Source: Neckera pumila
Lineage: Eukaryota; Streptophyta; Bryopsida; Hypnales; Neckeraceae
Length of the DNA: 64,000 nt
Direction: 5' to 3'
NCBI GenBank assembly: GCA_963969595.1
Contig: OZ018408.1
Coordinates: 2,418,001 to 2,482,000, forward strand
Made by a program: the position numbers and the translations under genes. A model generated the notes under the pieces. That model searched no databases, had not been told where the DNA came from, and was given only the letters and a program-made list of their open reading frames with translations. Positions within the stretch are counted from its first letter, which is position 1, and the number at the start of each line of letters is the position of its first letter. Below, piece after piece: positions 47,401 to 58,848 of the stretch.

Positions 47401-49981
47401 CTATTGTCCAGAGATGCAAGTGAGGAGTCGGACAAGCTCCAGCGGCGCCGAGAAGAAGACGCCGTGGTCGCCATCGGGCATGCAGAACACTTTCTCCGGC
47501 GGGTTGGCGGCGATCATGGCGTCTTGATCTGCAGGAGAGACACCCTTGTCCTTCCCCGTGCGGATGTAGAATCTTCTCACGGTGCCGAACTTGGCTGCTG
47601 TCAAGGGAAGGACTTCGGTGCCAGGGACGTAGGGCGTGTCGGTGATCAGAAGCTTCGACAGGTTGATGTACTGGGGAGACACGTGCACACAATTAGGTGA
47701 GAAATTTTGGTGTAAGTAGAGGCGGAACTGGTTACGCACTGTATGTGTGGATGGATTTGCATTGGAAGAATTCACACTCTGCAGTAACGTTTGTAGCAAT
47801 GTATGAACGTTGTTGATAATAGTCAAATGTTCTAAATCTAGTGTACATGGAGGGTTTACCGACGGTTTTAGCAACATGCAACAGTCTGGAACAATCTTGA
47901 AGAGTTCATGTGTTTTGACATTCAAATTTTGGACCATGCTTCAGCAAACATGCAATGTTTTTCAGCAAACATGGTCCAAACCGCTTTGTTCACTATGGGC
48001 AAGGTTTAGTGGCAACGTCGAAAGTCAACTTTAGAATTCAGTCCCCACTAAAGTTGGCCTTCAGCGTTACCGCTACAAGTTGTCTGCACGCTGCATCTTT
48101 GCATCTGGAAAAGCATTGCACGTTTGCAGACAAACGAGACAAACGATGCATAGTTGCTGAAGCATGTTGCAAAGTTTACGTGTTTGCTGCAAAAAGTTGT
48201 TCCAGCATGATCCATAAAGTTGTATGCTACTACACACGTTGCTGAAAAACATTGCTAAAGTCCTCAAATTCTAGTAGTGATGGTATCCGGGAAGGGAAGA
48301 AAATGAATGTACCCTCTTTGGTGTCTCGGTCATGTAAAATTTGTTGAGGCTGTTCTTGTCGAGACTTGCCGATGTGGGAGTAGGGGAACCGTTTGCGAAG
48401 TTGAAGCTCAAGTAACCGGGCGTCACCAAGTTGGGGAACGTCTGCAAGTAGAAGGAATTGAGTCGATCGTCCCAGTCAGCAATTGTATAAAATATTAACT
48501 TGATTCGACACTATATATATAAGGCAAATTTCGTTAAAATGGCGGTATTCCCAGTGCCATATTTTCCTTGTGCCATATTCCCCGTGCCATTTTTTCAGAC
48601 CGCCCGTTCTGACATCTAGAACAGGTATAGATTCCAGACATCTAAAACTGTTGTAGATTTCAAACATCTAGGAAGCATATAGATTTCAGACCGACCGTTC
48701 TAAAAAATCTAGGACCATTATAGATGTTAGATATCTAGGACAAGCGTAGATTTTTAGAATGTACTATAGTTGTAGATTTTAGAACGGCCGTCCTGAGCTA
48801 AATAACGTGCCATTGTAATGGAATACCGCCATTTTAACGAAATTTGCCATATATGATTACAAGTGTTGCATCTACTACTGACAGTTACGGGAACCTTGAT
48901 AGCTGACACAGAAGCCTACTTCGTTTCAATCAGCATCAAAAGAATCTCAAACAGCAGTGAATATTTTCTCTCTTTGCATCCGTTCACGTCAAAAAAAAAA
49001 TTGACTTGAGTAATTAGTCCACTTTATTGTGTTCCCCTCATACGGGGATTTTGCCTCAGATTCTTACAGTTGGAGGGAAAGATCCGAACATGCTCTGGTT
49101 GTAGGAGGGCGTGCATGCTGAAAGGTAGATGGCTTTCGAAACTTTGCTGGGGAACTTCTCCGATGCATAAGCAATGGACCCTCCTCCCAGACTGTGCCCA
49201 ACTAGAATCACCTGGAAAGATAAATTTATTCATCCACAGGAGCAGGTCATTAGACTGACGTCGCTTATAACTGTATATGCGTACAATTTCCCAAAATCAG
49301 AAGCAAGACTGTTGTAAGAGTTACAACAAACAAGTTCAGCTTACTCGTCCCCTCGTGCTGGCGATGGCATCGATCAATGGCTTGGTGTACTCTGCAACGG
49401 TGGTGACATCATCAGCAACCGCTTTGTCGATACCATTAGACGTCAGGTCCACAGCTGTGGCAGAAAACCCATAAAGCTCCAGCAGGGTTATGACTTCAAA
49501 CCAGAACCAGGCTCCACCCCCGATTCCGTGCACGAATATGAAGTTTTTCGGTGCGTATGACTGGTATTCCAAGGCAACAACAAAAATAGTCATGTTTTAT
49601 ATTAAAATGGCTTGCCCCCAAGTACCAGAATTGTGGCAATCATATGCACAGAGCTCTCAAAACTAGGAATGGTGTACTCAGATCTTACGCTCCAGATAGG
49701 CGAGTGGAAAATTGCCAATTTCGTGAATATGACGATAAAAGAAAGTACTCATGTGCTGCACCAGATCTCTCACCACAGGCTAGTTTCGCAGCACGTGAAT
49801 AGAGTCGTTGTAACAAATGTGAGGAGTTCATGTTGCTTACCGAAGGGTTGTCGCAGCCGGCATTGCTGCACCGGACACCGCTATTGCCAGATTGAGAAGT
49901 TGCCATTACCATCTGACAGCACAGCAGCATGGCTAACACTGCCAGAACCCATCCAGCTTGGTTCCATGGTCTTGGAGCCAT
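47401..49981 (-). CDS. Methylesterase-like alpha/beta hydrolase (MES / hydroxynitrile lyase family) with N-terminal signal peptide, 5 exons
   Basis: Family members hydrolyse methyl esters of hormones (methyl salicylate, jasmonate, IAA) or act as hydroxynitrile lyases; the substrate here is unknown. Exons on the minus strand are 49981-49841, 49560-49345, 49211-49068, 48441-48313 and 47670-47401. All introns are phase 0 and GT-AG, giving 299 codons. Residues 11-27 are a hydrophobic stretch (WVLAVLAMLLCCQMVMA), which predicts a signal peptide; most characterised MES proteins are about 260 residues and lack one. Visible motifs are FVHGIGGGAW (oxyanion region, residues 56-65), AVDLTSNGID, the nucleophile elbow VGHSLGGG with Ser126, KDKGVSP with Asp251 and DGDHGVFF with His279. 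Spacing matches the SABP2 triad. An in-frame ATG at 50026 would add 15 residues before the hydrophobic stretch; I chose 49981 because it places the hydrophobic core close to the N-terminus. Intron 3 holds a MITE. No disabling mutation is visible. Confidence 0.93.
48523..48848. mobile_element. 326-bp MITE in intron 3 of the methylesterase gene, 29-bp perfect terminal inverted repeats
   Basis: Starts GGCAAATTTCGTTAAAATGG and ends with the exact reverse complement; the inverted repeats match over 29 of 29 bases. Flanking octamers ATATATAA (left) and ATATATGA (right) match at 7 of 8 positions, which suggests an 8-bp duplication of the hAT kind, though a 9-bp Mutator-type one is possible. The interior has about six diverged copies of a motif like 'catctaggac..gtagattt', as in hAT subterminal repeats. 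It contains no coding sequence. Confidence 0.85.
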
Positions 49982-51020
49982 TGAAATCACGGAATTCGAC
50001 CTGCTCCTGGCAACTAATTTCCACACAACAAAGTTTTCTCTTTAGATGAAGATCTAGCTCAGGGTGAGGACAACGCAACCCAAGCTTTGACCTGAGTATT
50101 GCCTCGTAGGCATCCACAAATGAAGTTTGCCAAGCGAGCTCTTAGGATGGGGATTAGCAGGCGAACTGAGAAAGAAAATTCACGTGACAGTGCCTGCTGG
50201 CCACTGTCGAAATCAACCAGAGATCTTCGACGTCCTCAGGGCAACTGAATGTGTTTAACTTAGAAAGAATTAAAACTACAAGAAATCTTGTAAGAGAGAT
50301 ACAAGCACCAAGATTCTCCCAAGAGCTACTGAAATGATGTGTGTTAAAACATTGGCACCCAAGCTAGTGCCGAATATCCCTCCAGCTCTACTAGCTCAGA
50401 CTTCAGCTCAGAATGAGGACAACAACAAAAAACTTCCCGTGTAGACCTCAATACTAGAGCTGTGATTCTAAACCAGGGAGTCCGTTCCGGAGGTCTTTAA
50501 ACCTTGCAACACACTTGCTAGTCAAACTTCCAAACCGTCAGCAAGGTGAGAGCCAGGGATGGCAAGGAACGGAGATCTCAAGAGACTAACTGGTTTCCTA
50601 CTCCTCAACTTGAGCACCGCTATCGCTTTTAACAAGTGATGTATGGTGATATATGAGCTTGGGAAAGGCAATCCTGCCAAGATCCTCACCTGAGTTAGAT
50701 CCCCTTTTCAGGTAGTCAGCTCGGAGCTCACGAGGACCACTGATGCTGCAAGTGGTCAATGGATACCAATCAATCTGAGTTTCTGTAGAAGAATCCGTGC
50801 AGTCTGGAAGCTCCGAGGATTTTTAGTGTACTTGCAGAATGAATTTGGTACTAGACTATCGGCAAAATGTAAAAAGGAAGCAGTGACTGCGCATATCTCC
50901 CCTTTCTCGACTTTCCAGGAATCTAGGCTGGTGACGTCGAGCATGCCAGGGGGATGCCGAAACACGCATTCCCCGTTTATGCCTGCTACAGATCCTCTTC
51001 AAGTCGACAGGAAAACAGGG
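49982..51020. other. Upstream region of the methylesterase gene
   Basis: Moderate GC content, no recognisable coding sequence on either strand. It should contain the promoter of the minus-strand methylesterase gene; no TATA box or known element could be identified with confidence. The MULE at 51021 borders it. Confidence 0.35.
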
Positions 51021-52407
51021 GCGAGACGTTAAGTACCCCCCCTCGAGATTTTCGGGGGGGCTGCGTGGCATGAGTAGTGGGTTCCTTCCTTGAATCCGTC
51101 CCTGGCTCCCGTCCCCACTCCACAGGTTGCGGCCCTGCCCGGCTCCCGGACCGGCCTCCTTCTTCTCCTTCCCGCCCAGGCCTCCTTCTGCCCGGAGCTC
51201 ATCTGTCGTCCTTGCATGCTTTCTCGCAAGTCTACTTCGATCCTCAGTTTTCTCCTTGCTTGAAACTGATTTGAAAAATTAGATACTCTGAAAAATAGTT
51301 ACCTGCGGAACCACCAATTCGGCTCCGAGGTGCGCTTCGACGGCTATACGACCTTCCCTTGATGGATACCAGAATTACCACAGAAGGAGGATCGTATCCA
51401 GCTGTAAGAAACAAAACCGGAGAGCTCGGTGATCGCAACACCAAAGATGGCAGAGTAGTCATCTTGATTGCAATGCAGTAACAACGAATTTCACGCGAGG
51501 GCGTCGCATGTAGCAACCCTTGGCAAGCAGAGTGAGCGTATGACAAACCAAGACCTATGGAACTTGCAACCCTAAGCCCTATATGAACTCCAGAATCTGA
51601 AGAAATATTAAATTTGTAATGATATTGTTGAGACAATGTATTGTGAGACTGCAAAGTTCAAATTCTGCAGATCGACCGAGGCTCCAAGAGGATTAGCGAT
51701 GGCCAATATTATAAAGGTGTGATTGTGCGAGACAATTGAAGCTTGAAATGCCATGTCCGAAGCAGCAAGAAGAGACTGGTGCCAGGTAACTCGGAGTTTG
51801 CATCTGCTGATCCACATGCCTAAAACTTAGGCACAATCCTGAGACCCTGACAACCTCGAATCCAATTGCACATCTTGGTCTCGGGGGCTGAAATTGTTCT
51901 TTTACACAACTGATGTTGCTGGATTCTAAATGGTTGCTTTAGTTCACAAGCTTGAATGATACGTTTGTTGTTTTTGCAACTTAAAATTGGGGTGGCAACC
52001 ACAACTACAAGGTTCTTGATTGAACATGTTTCCCAGCTTTAGAACATCGTTCAGTTATATTTCATCATTTATCAATGCCACCTGCAATGCCAGACTCATG
52101 TACTTTTCCATCGCTCTTCCGTCCGAGTTGTCAACGCATTCTCTCTTCGCATCCCTCATCAATTTCAAGCAAGGAGAAAACTGAGGATCGAAGTAGACTT
52201 GCGAGAAAGCATGCAAGGACGACAGATGAGCTCCGGGCAGAAGGAGGCCTGGGCGGGAAGGAGAAGAAGGAGGCCGGTCCGGGAGCCGGGCAGGGTCGCA
52301 ACCTGTGGAGTGGGGACGGGAGCCAGGGACGGATTCAAGGAAGGGACCCACTACTCATGCCACGCAGCCCCCCCGAAAATCTCGAGGGGGGGTACTTAAC
52401 GTCTCGC
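51021..52407. mobile_element. Mutator-like element (non-autonomous), 1387 bp, 250-bp terminal inverted repeats, 9-bp target duplication
   Basis: The arms 51021-51270 and 52158-52407 are each 250 bp and reverse complements with about three mismatches. The outer ends read GCGAGACGTTAAGT and ACTTAACGTCTCGC. The element is flanked on both sides by AAAACAGGG (51012-51020 and 52408-52416), a 9-bp direct repeat as expected for Mutator superfamily elements. The arms are GC-rich, unlike the window average. The 887-bp interior has no MULE transposase and may hold captured host sequence. The high arm identity suggests recent activity. Confidence 0.92.
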
Positions 52408-52416
52408 AAAACAGGG

Positions 52417-53365
52417 GGCAGACACCGCAGCAAAAGGTCTTTAGGGCACCCAAAGTTTTAGTTTTAGTTTTTTCTGAATAGGGCACTCAAAGTTTCGACC
52501 TGTGGTGGCATGCATGGCGGTCCACGAATGCAAGTTCAAATTTACACAATGACTGTCGATGCATGCAGTTTTTGAAGTTTCACACAGATGAGTGACTGAG
52601 CGCTCGAGCCTGCAATTTGCAAGGAGAAACCCGTCTGCTCAAGTCCTGAGGAAAATGTATGCCCTTCTTCTTGCATGGTAGCGTGAATTCTTGAAATCTC
52701 TTCATATCCGATGAGGCCAGTGAGCTTCAATGCAACATGCAAGACTTTATTTGGCTTTGGACCGAAGGCGAGGAGGCTTTACATCGAGTCATCGACAGAA
52801 GTTGTTACATATGAGGCAGTTCATTATTACACATGAGGAAGTTCAACTTTTGAGTATTAATAGTCTTACCGGAAATTATAGCAAGTCTGTGCTACAGGGA
52901 AGGTAGGGTAGCTGCTCGTTGAAACTAGCTTACGTTCCGCCATTTCCGTCCGGAGACCGAGGAGGTCGGTCTAGAAACAGTAAACACCTTTATTCTAACA
53001 CCTTTATTCTGTCCGTCCATGCCGCAGTGCCGCCAACGGAAGTATGTGACGATGATGGAATTGGACGCATTTGGACGCCTTTGGAGAAGACGATGATGAG
53101 GTCCATTAGTGAGGAGAAGCCTTGATTTGGAACTCTGGTTATCAATAGGCCGTTGACATGTTCTCCAGTTCTGCCATGATTCAATGCTTTTGGCGATTTT
53201 TCGACAAAAGCGGACCTGGTTCACGGATCACCAACAAGCCTACAGGAAATTCGATGTTATTTTGATCAATTTTTCGTCAATTTCATCCAAGCTTAGGCAC
53301 AAAAATTTGCCAAATCTTTCTTATCAAAGTAACTTACTCTAATGGATGATGGGGATCATCAGAGT
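52417..53365. other. GC-moderate block between the MULE and a TTAA MITE
   Basis: Minus strand 52542-52742 reads LTGLIGYEEISRIHATMQEE, and plus strand 52919-53125 reads DDDGIGRIWTPLEKTMMRSI; both look gene-like in composition, but neither is recognised. They could be exons of an unidentified or decayed gene. Confidence 0.25.
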
Positions 53366-54298
53366 TTAACCCCTAAAGTTTCATGACTATGTATGTAATC
53401 ACCAAAAACGCTCCAAAATTGCCATTTCTAATACAACTACCAAATTTTTGGAAAATAAATTTTTTTTGACACATATAACCATAGGATCTTGTAGTATGAT
53501 ATTTTGAAAACATGTGGTAAAAATTTCAGAAAATTCCACTGTTTGGATCATAAGATCTAAGCATTCAAAGTCTTGAAAACCATTTTTTCAATCCTGCGAA
53601 AAACCAGGCAGATGCACTTTGCAAGCTCACTTTTCAATGAAAAATGCCGATAAAGGTGGTGCTTCTTTGAATTCAGTTTCCTAAACAAGTTGTCTATATG
53701 CTTGAAAGATTTCACATCATTTGGAATTGTACAATATATAGGAAAAAAATAGTAAGTAGAAAGAAGTAGAAAATGATTCAAAATACTAAATTGTTAAAAA
53801 TTTAATTATGGAATTTAAAGATGCCAATCCCAACAGTTGTAATGTTGTAATAATTAATCTACATCCTAGGATTTTTTTTCCAAAATTATTGAAAATTGAG
53901 TTGAATAAACAACTTTAAAGTTTTTTTTAGAGTAGACAATCCATAACTGCCCACAAACCAAAAACCCTCATAACTTTTGACTCATTGATTAAAACGGAAT
54001 GACTCAAAGCTTTTTTAAGTATATATAAATGTAGAAAACCAATTTCAAAAAAACAATTCCGGAAAAAATGATTTTCTTTTATTAGCCCAAATTGCCCAGT
54101 TACAAAAAAAAGTAACATATTAGGTCACAACTTTTGACTCGTATTTCGAAATGTCATGAAACTTGGTACACATGAAGATATTCCTTGTCCCCACCTTCTA
54201 TTAAAATTTCAGCATCAAATATGGATATCTCTAGTCACATATACCTGCCCAAAAATTCTATATGGCCAAAAAATGCATGTTGGTCCTTTAGGGGTTAA
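53366..54298 (+). mobile_element. TTAA-flanked MITE, subfamily B, 933 bp
   Basis: Starts TTAACCCCTAAAGTTTCATG and ends TTGGTCCTTTAGGGGTTAA. It is very similar to the 23462 copy over the full length, with scattered substitutions and small indels only, so subfamily B spread relatively recently compared with A. Confidence 0.9.
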
Positions 54299-56459
54299 AA
54301 TAGCAAAATAGGCTTTCTCATCCTACAACTGATTTCTACATTTGCAATATGAAAAATCCAAAAAAATTACATTGTTGCTCATTGTCATAGGTTCAAATTG
54401 GAATCCACGGACGTTTGACCCAAGTGCATGCAAGTCAGCCTCCAGAAGGCCCTGGCTTTATCATATGACATTGATATGACTTTCACCACACTACAAAAAA
54501 TTTCAAGCCTCAAGTGGGCCGCTCCAGAGCAGTTGAAGGACCCGACAATAACATTTAAATTGGATAAAGGATTATTTTTTCTCTATATTCGTTCACCTTG
54601 CACCACGACGTCGGATGTGTCAGTGGTTCAATATCCAAGTACAAGGCATTAAATAATTAGGACTCAGGTATTGTAATGCAACTTAACCCTGATTATTGCA
54701 TACCTTGTACTCTAACTAAATTTTGGAAACAAAATCAAATGTTGAAATTAGTCCAATGACATCTACTATCAAGATCTTTTTTTAATGGCAATGTAATAGT
54801 CATAATTCATCAGCAATTGGTGAAAATGAAAGGTGAAGAGATTGTTTATATAGAAAAATCAATTGTCCATGGTGAAATCTCAAAGAATATGGGATATTTT
54901 GGAGAGCGATCACTCATTGTTCAAAATCAGGAATTGTATTAAAAGTCGAATTTTAGACCTCATTTAGGCATAATAGTATAATTTAAAAATCTTTGAACCA
55001 AAAAATGTGGAGAATCAGTATAGTTTTCATCTCCAAAAATCCGTTTGAGGTTTAGAGCCTTTAATAAAAAGTTATGGACAAAATATTAAAAGGGTCTGAG
55101 TGGTTGTATTCTTATTAGTTTTAATTTACATATCCCACATGGATTGTTGTACCTACTACTATCCCACTTCTATAAATATCTTCCCTTTCCAACTTCAAAT
55201 TCACTAAACTATTTGGCTTACAAAGCTAGTTCAAAATCACTAGTGTTTCTAATTTTTTTGACAATTACCATCAAAATCTACTTCATTTTGATTAATTTGA
55301 ATGAATTTGATTAATTACCCAGTTAATTAGACTTGTACTACAGTCACATTAGTGAGTCCTGACATCCTTCCCGAAATTCATACACTCTGACTATTCACTG
55401 TGGCTACATGCCTACTTTCAAGTAATAGATTGGTTTGGTCACTCTGGAGCGGCCCTCTAGAGGCCCCAAATTTTCTGTAATAAATATATCTACACGGCTA
55501 TACGAACTCCAATAATTGAGTGGACAAAATCCAAATGAATTAATATGAATGTTGTAGTATCTTGCGTATACTAAAATATATCCTAGAAAGATTTGAAGCA
55601 AAAAAGCAAATTTTACAGTTTAGAAGTACATGAATTCCCGCATGAATTTCAAAGCTAACCACCCATTTAAACTTAATTGTTTGATTAATTTTCAAAATCA
55701 TTAGGAAAATGTCAATGCTTCTTTTTTGAGCCACAATGACTTCAATATCTTATTGCATGTTGTTATAAATCATGGAAGACCCACAACCATTGGTATCGTA
55801 AAAAATTGATATATGTATGCTTCAAAAAAACAAAGATATATAGAAAAATGATATATTATAGATAATTATATTATTTTGAATGGAATTTGAAGATTCTCAT
55901 TGAATTAAATATAGGAGATCTCATTTACTATTGTAGATGATCTATAGCAGTTGCAACTTGAAATGTCTTTGCATCCACTTTGAATAGATTTGAAGCTATT
56001 TGTCCTATTATACAATTAGTACAAACCATTTTAATTTATATACAACAACCAAACTTATTTTTTGCCGCAACCATTTTGAATTGAAGGTGTTTGCTTTAAA
56101 GGCATTTACATAGTACACTTCTCTAGATTATGGATGTGATTTGATATGATATGATACCAAAATTTTGGCTCTCTATGAAAGTCATATGAAATTTGTATCT
56201 AGTATGGTACACTGAAGCTCATCACTAAAAGCCATATGAATGTGATATGACAATGACAAGGTGCTTATGTAAAATCCCCAATGTATAAAATGTTTAAATC
56301 AAAGAACCAAGGTAGATGGTCCCACACACCAATTGTGAGACCATTTATCCACAATGTATATTCTTTTACAATGGGATTCAATATGACTATATGAGCTACA
56401 TGCAAAATAAAAAAGATGGTATTTGAAATTTTTCCAGCTCTCTTGTAGAAGACAAATAA
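54299..56459. other. AT-rich intergenic DNA
   Basis: No gene recognised. It contains the single CATTA-family end at 55440-55492. Confidence 0.4.
55440..55492. mobile_element. Single end of the CATTA / GGCCCTC family
   Basis: GGAGCGGCCCTCTAGAGGCC followed by 'ccaaattttctgtaataa' is a right terminus of the family. Upstream 'attcatacactctgactattcact' resembles 'catacactttgactgcttact' at 16916 in the full copy, so a longer element ending here is likely but its left end is not visible. Confidence 0.5.
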
Positions 56460-56645
56460 AGTTTTGAGTGAACTTCCATGTGGTGTCACGATCGGAAAGA
56501 AAATTGAGTTTTCCAGAGTTAAAATTGCCTTTGCTAAGCTTCATGATGCTTTCACTTCTATCAATAGTTCTATATGAATAAGGAGGAACTTACATTTTAA
56601 GAGTAGCCTTGCCTAATGTCAAAAAAAAAAAAAAAAAAAAAAAAC
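56460..56645 (+). repeat. Dispersed repeat fragment ending in a long A-run
   Basis: 'aacttccatgtggtgtca' and 'aagcttcatgatgctttcac' match 22845-22925. The segment ends with an uninterrupted run of roughly 28 A residues near 56616-56644, which could be the poly(A) tail of a retroposed copy or simple slippage. Confidence 0.5.
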
Positions 56646-56848
56646 TTTAGTTCAAATCTAGTGTTAAAAATAATTTTCTACAAGTGGAAAGCTTGCCTCT
56701 TTGCTTTTCATTGGTCTCTCCCTAAAATTTTAATAGCCAATAATTCTAAATATCCTCTTGCAAATTTTATTGTTACTACTATTTAGAATTCCAGATTTTA
56801 TTTTATTTTTGCAAAATTTGATTGATCTTTGTACATGGAGTTCACTCT

Positions 56849-57197
56849 CATTACCAAAAAAATCAGCCCTCCAAAGGGCTGCTCCAAATTGACAAACCAA
56901 GTTATTTCCAAGCTTGGTCTGTCAATCTAAAAAAGTTCCCCTGTGATAGTTGGAGAGGCTAATGGCTCGCCGAAACAGTCAAATTTTGCGTTGTTGTTGT
57001 TATTTTTGTTTTTTAAGATTATTTTTTTGTTTTTGTTTTTGTTTTTTTAATAAATTTTTATTTTGTAAAACTAGGTTCCTGTGCCATTGTCATTACAATT
57101 TCAGCTGCGCGAGAATAGGGGAAAAAAATTTCAACCCCCAAAAATCAAATTTCAGAGTACTCCGAAGGCCTCTAAAGGCTTGAAATTTTCTCTAATG
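56849..57197. mobile_element. 349-bp MITE of the CATTA / GCCCTC-palindrome family
   Basis: The left end is CATTACCAAAAAAATCAGCC with CCTCCAAAGGGCTGCTCC. The right end, read inward, is CATTAGAGAAAATTTCAAGC with a CTTTAGAGGCCTTCGGAGTA segment. The interior 'aagcttggtctgtcaatct' corresponds to 'gacaagccatgcttgaaatagc' of the 16674 copy. An A/T-rich short open frame inside has no recognisable product. Confidence 0.65.
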
Positions 57198-57230
57198 TAA
57201 TCAAAGAATCAATCTAACCAAAGTATCAAG

Positions 57231-57290
57231 GTCAAGGCTTGGCTATTGTGTTTCTATAATGGGATTTCCATTTGTTTAAGAAAAAAAAAA
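57231..57290 (+). mobile_element. Short LINE 3' end
   Basis: 'caaggcttggctattgtgtt' then 'ccatttgtttaag' and ten A residues; a shorter, more diverged copy of the LINE 3' tail seen at 45560 and 46350. Confidence 0.45.
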
Positions 57291-58137
57291 TTGGCAAAGT
57301 GGCACAAGGGAAGTTTCCAATTCAAAAGCTCAGTGTAAAAAATGACTTGTTAGTTATTTTTACTTGCTTGATTCAAAATAGACAAATTGGCTCTTTACAA
57401 TCAAATGTTCTGTTGATTTTTTTGACAATTTTTCTTAAGGTTACATTAAGCCAAGCCCTATGACCATTCAGTTTCTCAAATTAGTGATTGGTCAAGAAAT
57501 GGATAGTGGTCGAAGTTGGATTTACACTTTGGCCAAGGCCCACGTGATTCTCTATGGATGAGAAATCCATTTGGAATCATATGTAGACACACTAAAGAAT
57601 GTTATGCCAGTTTCAAAGAGCTTTTTTCTTGTCCAAAGAATTTAGGTTCAATGAATCTAAATTTGGATTCACATATTTTAATTAAAGACTACAAGATTAA
57701 GATTAAGAGCTCATAAACTCATGAAGAAGTAAGTATATCTTACAAGTATTATACAATGGAAGAACAAAAAAGTGTGTTCCTAAGGTTCCACATAATTAGT
57801 CTTGGGCTAAACTAAACCTTTCTATGATTGATTGGAAATACAATTTGTAGAGACTAAGGGCCAGTTTTCACCAAGGCCAAATCAAAGGACCAATGGACCA
57901 CAAGCACTCAAAAGGATATATTCTACTTTTTAGAAGTGACTATAGAAGGCGGAAATCCAAGACAAAAAATAATAAATGACACTTTGCATGGTCTTGGTGT
58001 AAATCCAAAAGAGACTATTGATAGGCAATATCTATTTGTTATTAGATCCAAAGTTGTAAACTGCAACATCAATAAATTAGACAAATCTATAGTTGTGAGA
58101 TTTTAGCATGTCATTGTCTCCTACAAATTCATAAGGT

Positions 58138-58848
58138 GGGTGAATGCAAGAAACACTTGTACTATTTGTTGCGTTTTCACAATACTTATGCTTTTTTTTC
58201 TAGAGTACTTTAAATTAGAAAAATAAATTTATAATTTCGAAAAAAAAAGTGGACAATGTACATACCTTTAAGATGAAGAAATCTAGGGCAGGAAAAGCAT
58301 AGAAAGATTCTCTAAGTGGGAGAACTAAAAAAGTGCCAAATCTTAAGAAAATAGACATCTTTATGCTTTAATTAGTTTAAAATAGAAAATTAATAAAATA
58401 AAAATAGAGAATTTGTAATAACTCCATGGAGAAAGCACCACCAAAAAAACATTTTACATATTCTAAAATGTAAGAAGAAAGAAGCTCTCTTTGTGGACTT
58501 TCCACACAATACAAAATTAATTATTTTTAGAATTCCTTTTTTATATAGCTACAAGTCTACTAGAAGATCATTCCCTCCAAATTTCAGCTCCAAAATTCAA
58601 TTTTTTGAGTACTAAATAGTACTAAACCCCTCCAAATTGGAATTTGTGACATAAAATTTGTGACTGTTTTTGTATAGTAAAACATTTTTGAAAATTGCAA
58701 AAAAATCAGGCAAGGTGCGTAATAGTCATGATCATATTTTCTATAAATCTTAAGTCATTTGGATCCAATACGCAAAAGTTATGCCTAAAAAACAAATCAG
58801 CATGCAAGGTGTAACGCAAAATAGTACAAGTGTTTCTTGCATTCACCC
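58138..58848. mobile_element. 711-bp MITE with GGGTGAATGCAAGAAACACT termini
   Basis: The left terminus GGGTGAATGCAAGAAACACT and the right terminus AGTGTTTCTTGCATTCACCC are perfect inverted repeats that extend to about 30 bp. AGGT lies directly outside both ends (58134-58137 and 58849-58852) and may be a 4-bp target duplication. A related single terminus (GGGTGATTGCAAGAAACACT) is present at 36076. No coding sequence. Confidence 0.8.

Noticed and set aside
51077..51274. Proline-rich open frame MGSFLESVPGSRPHSTG... and its mirror at 52055-52351
   Set aside because: They are the two arms of the MULE inverted repeat, not separate genes.
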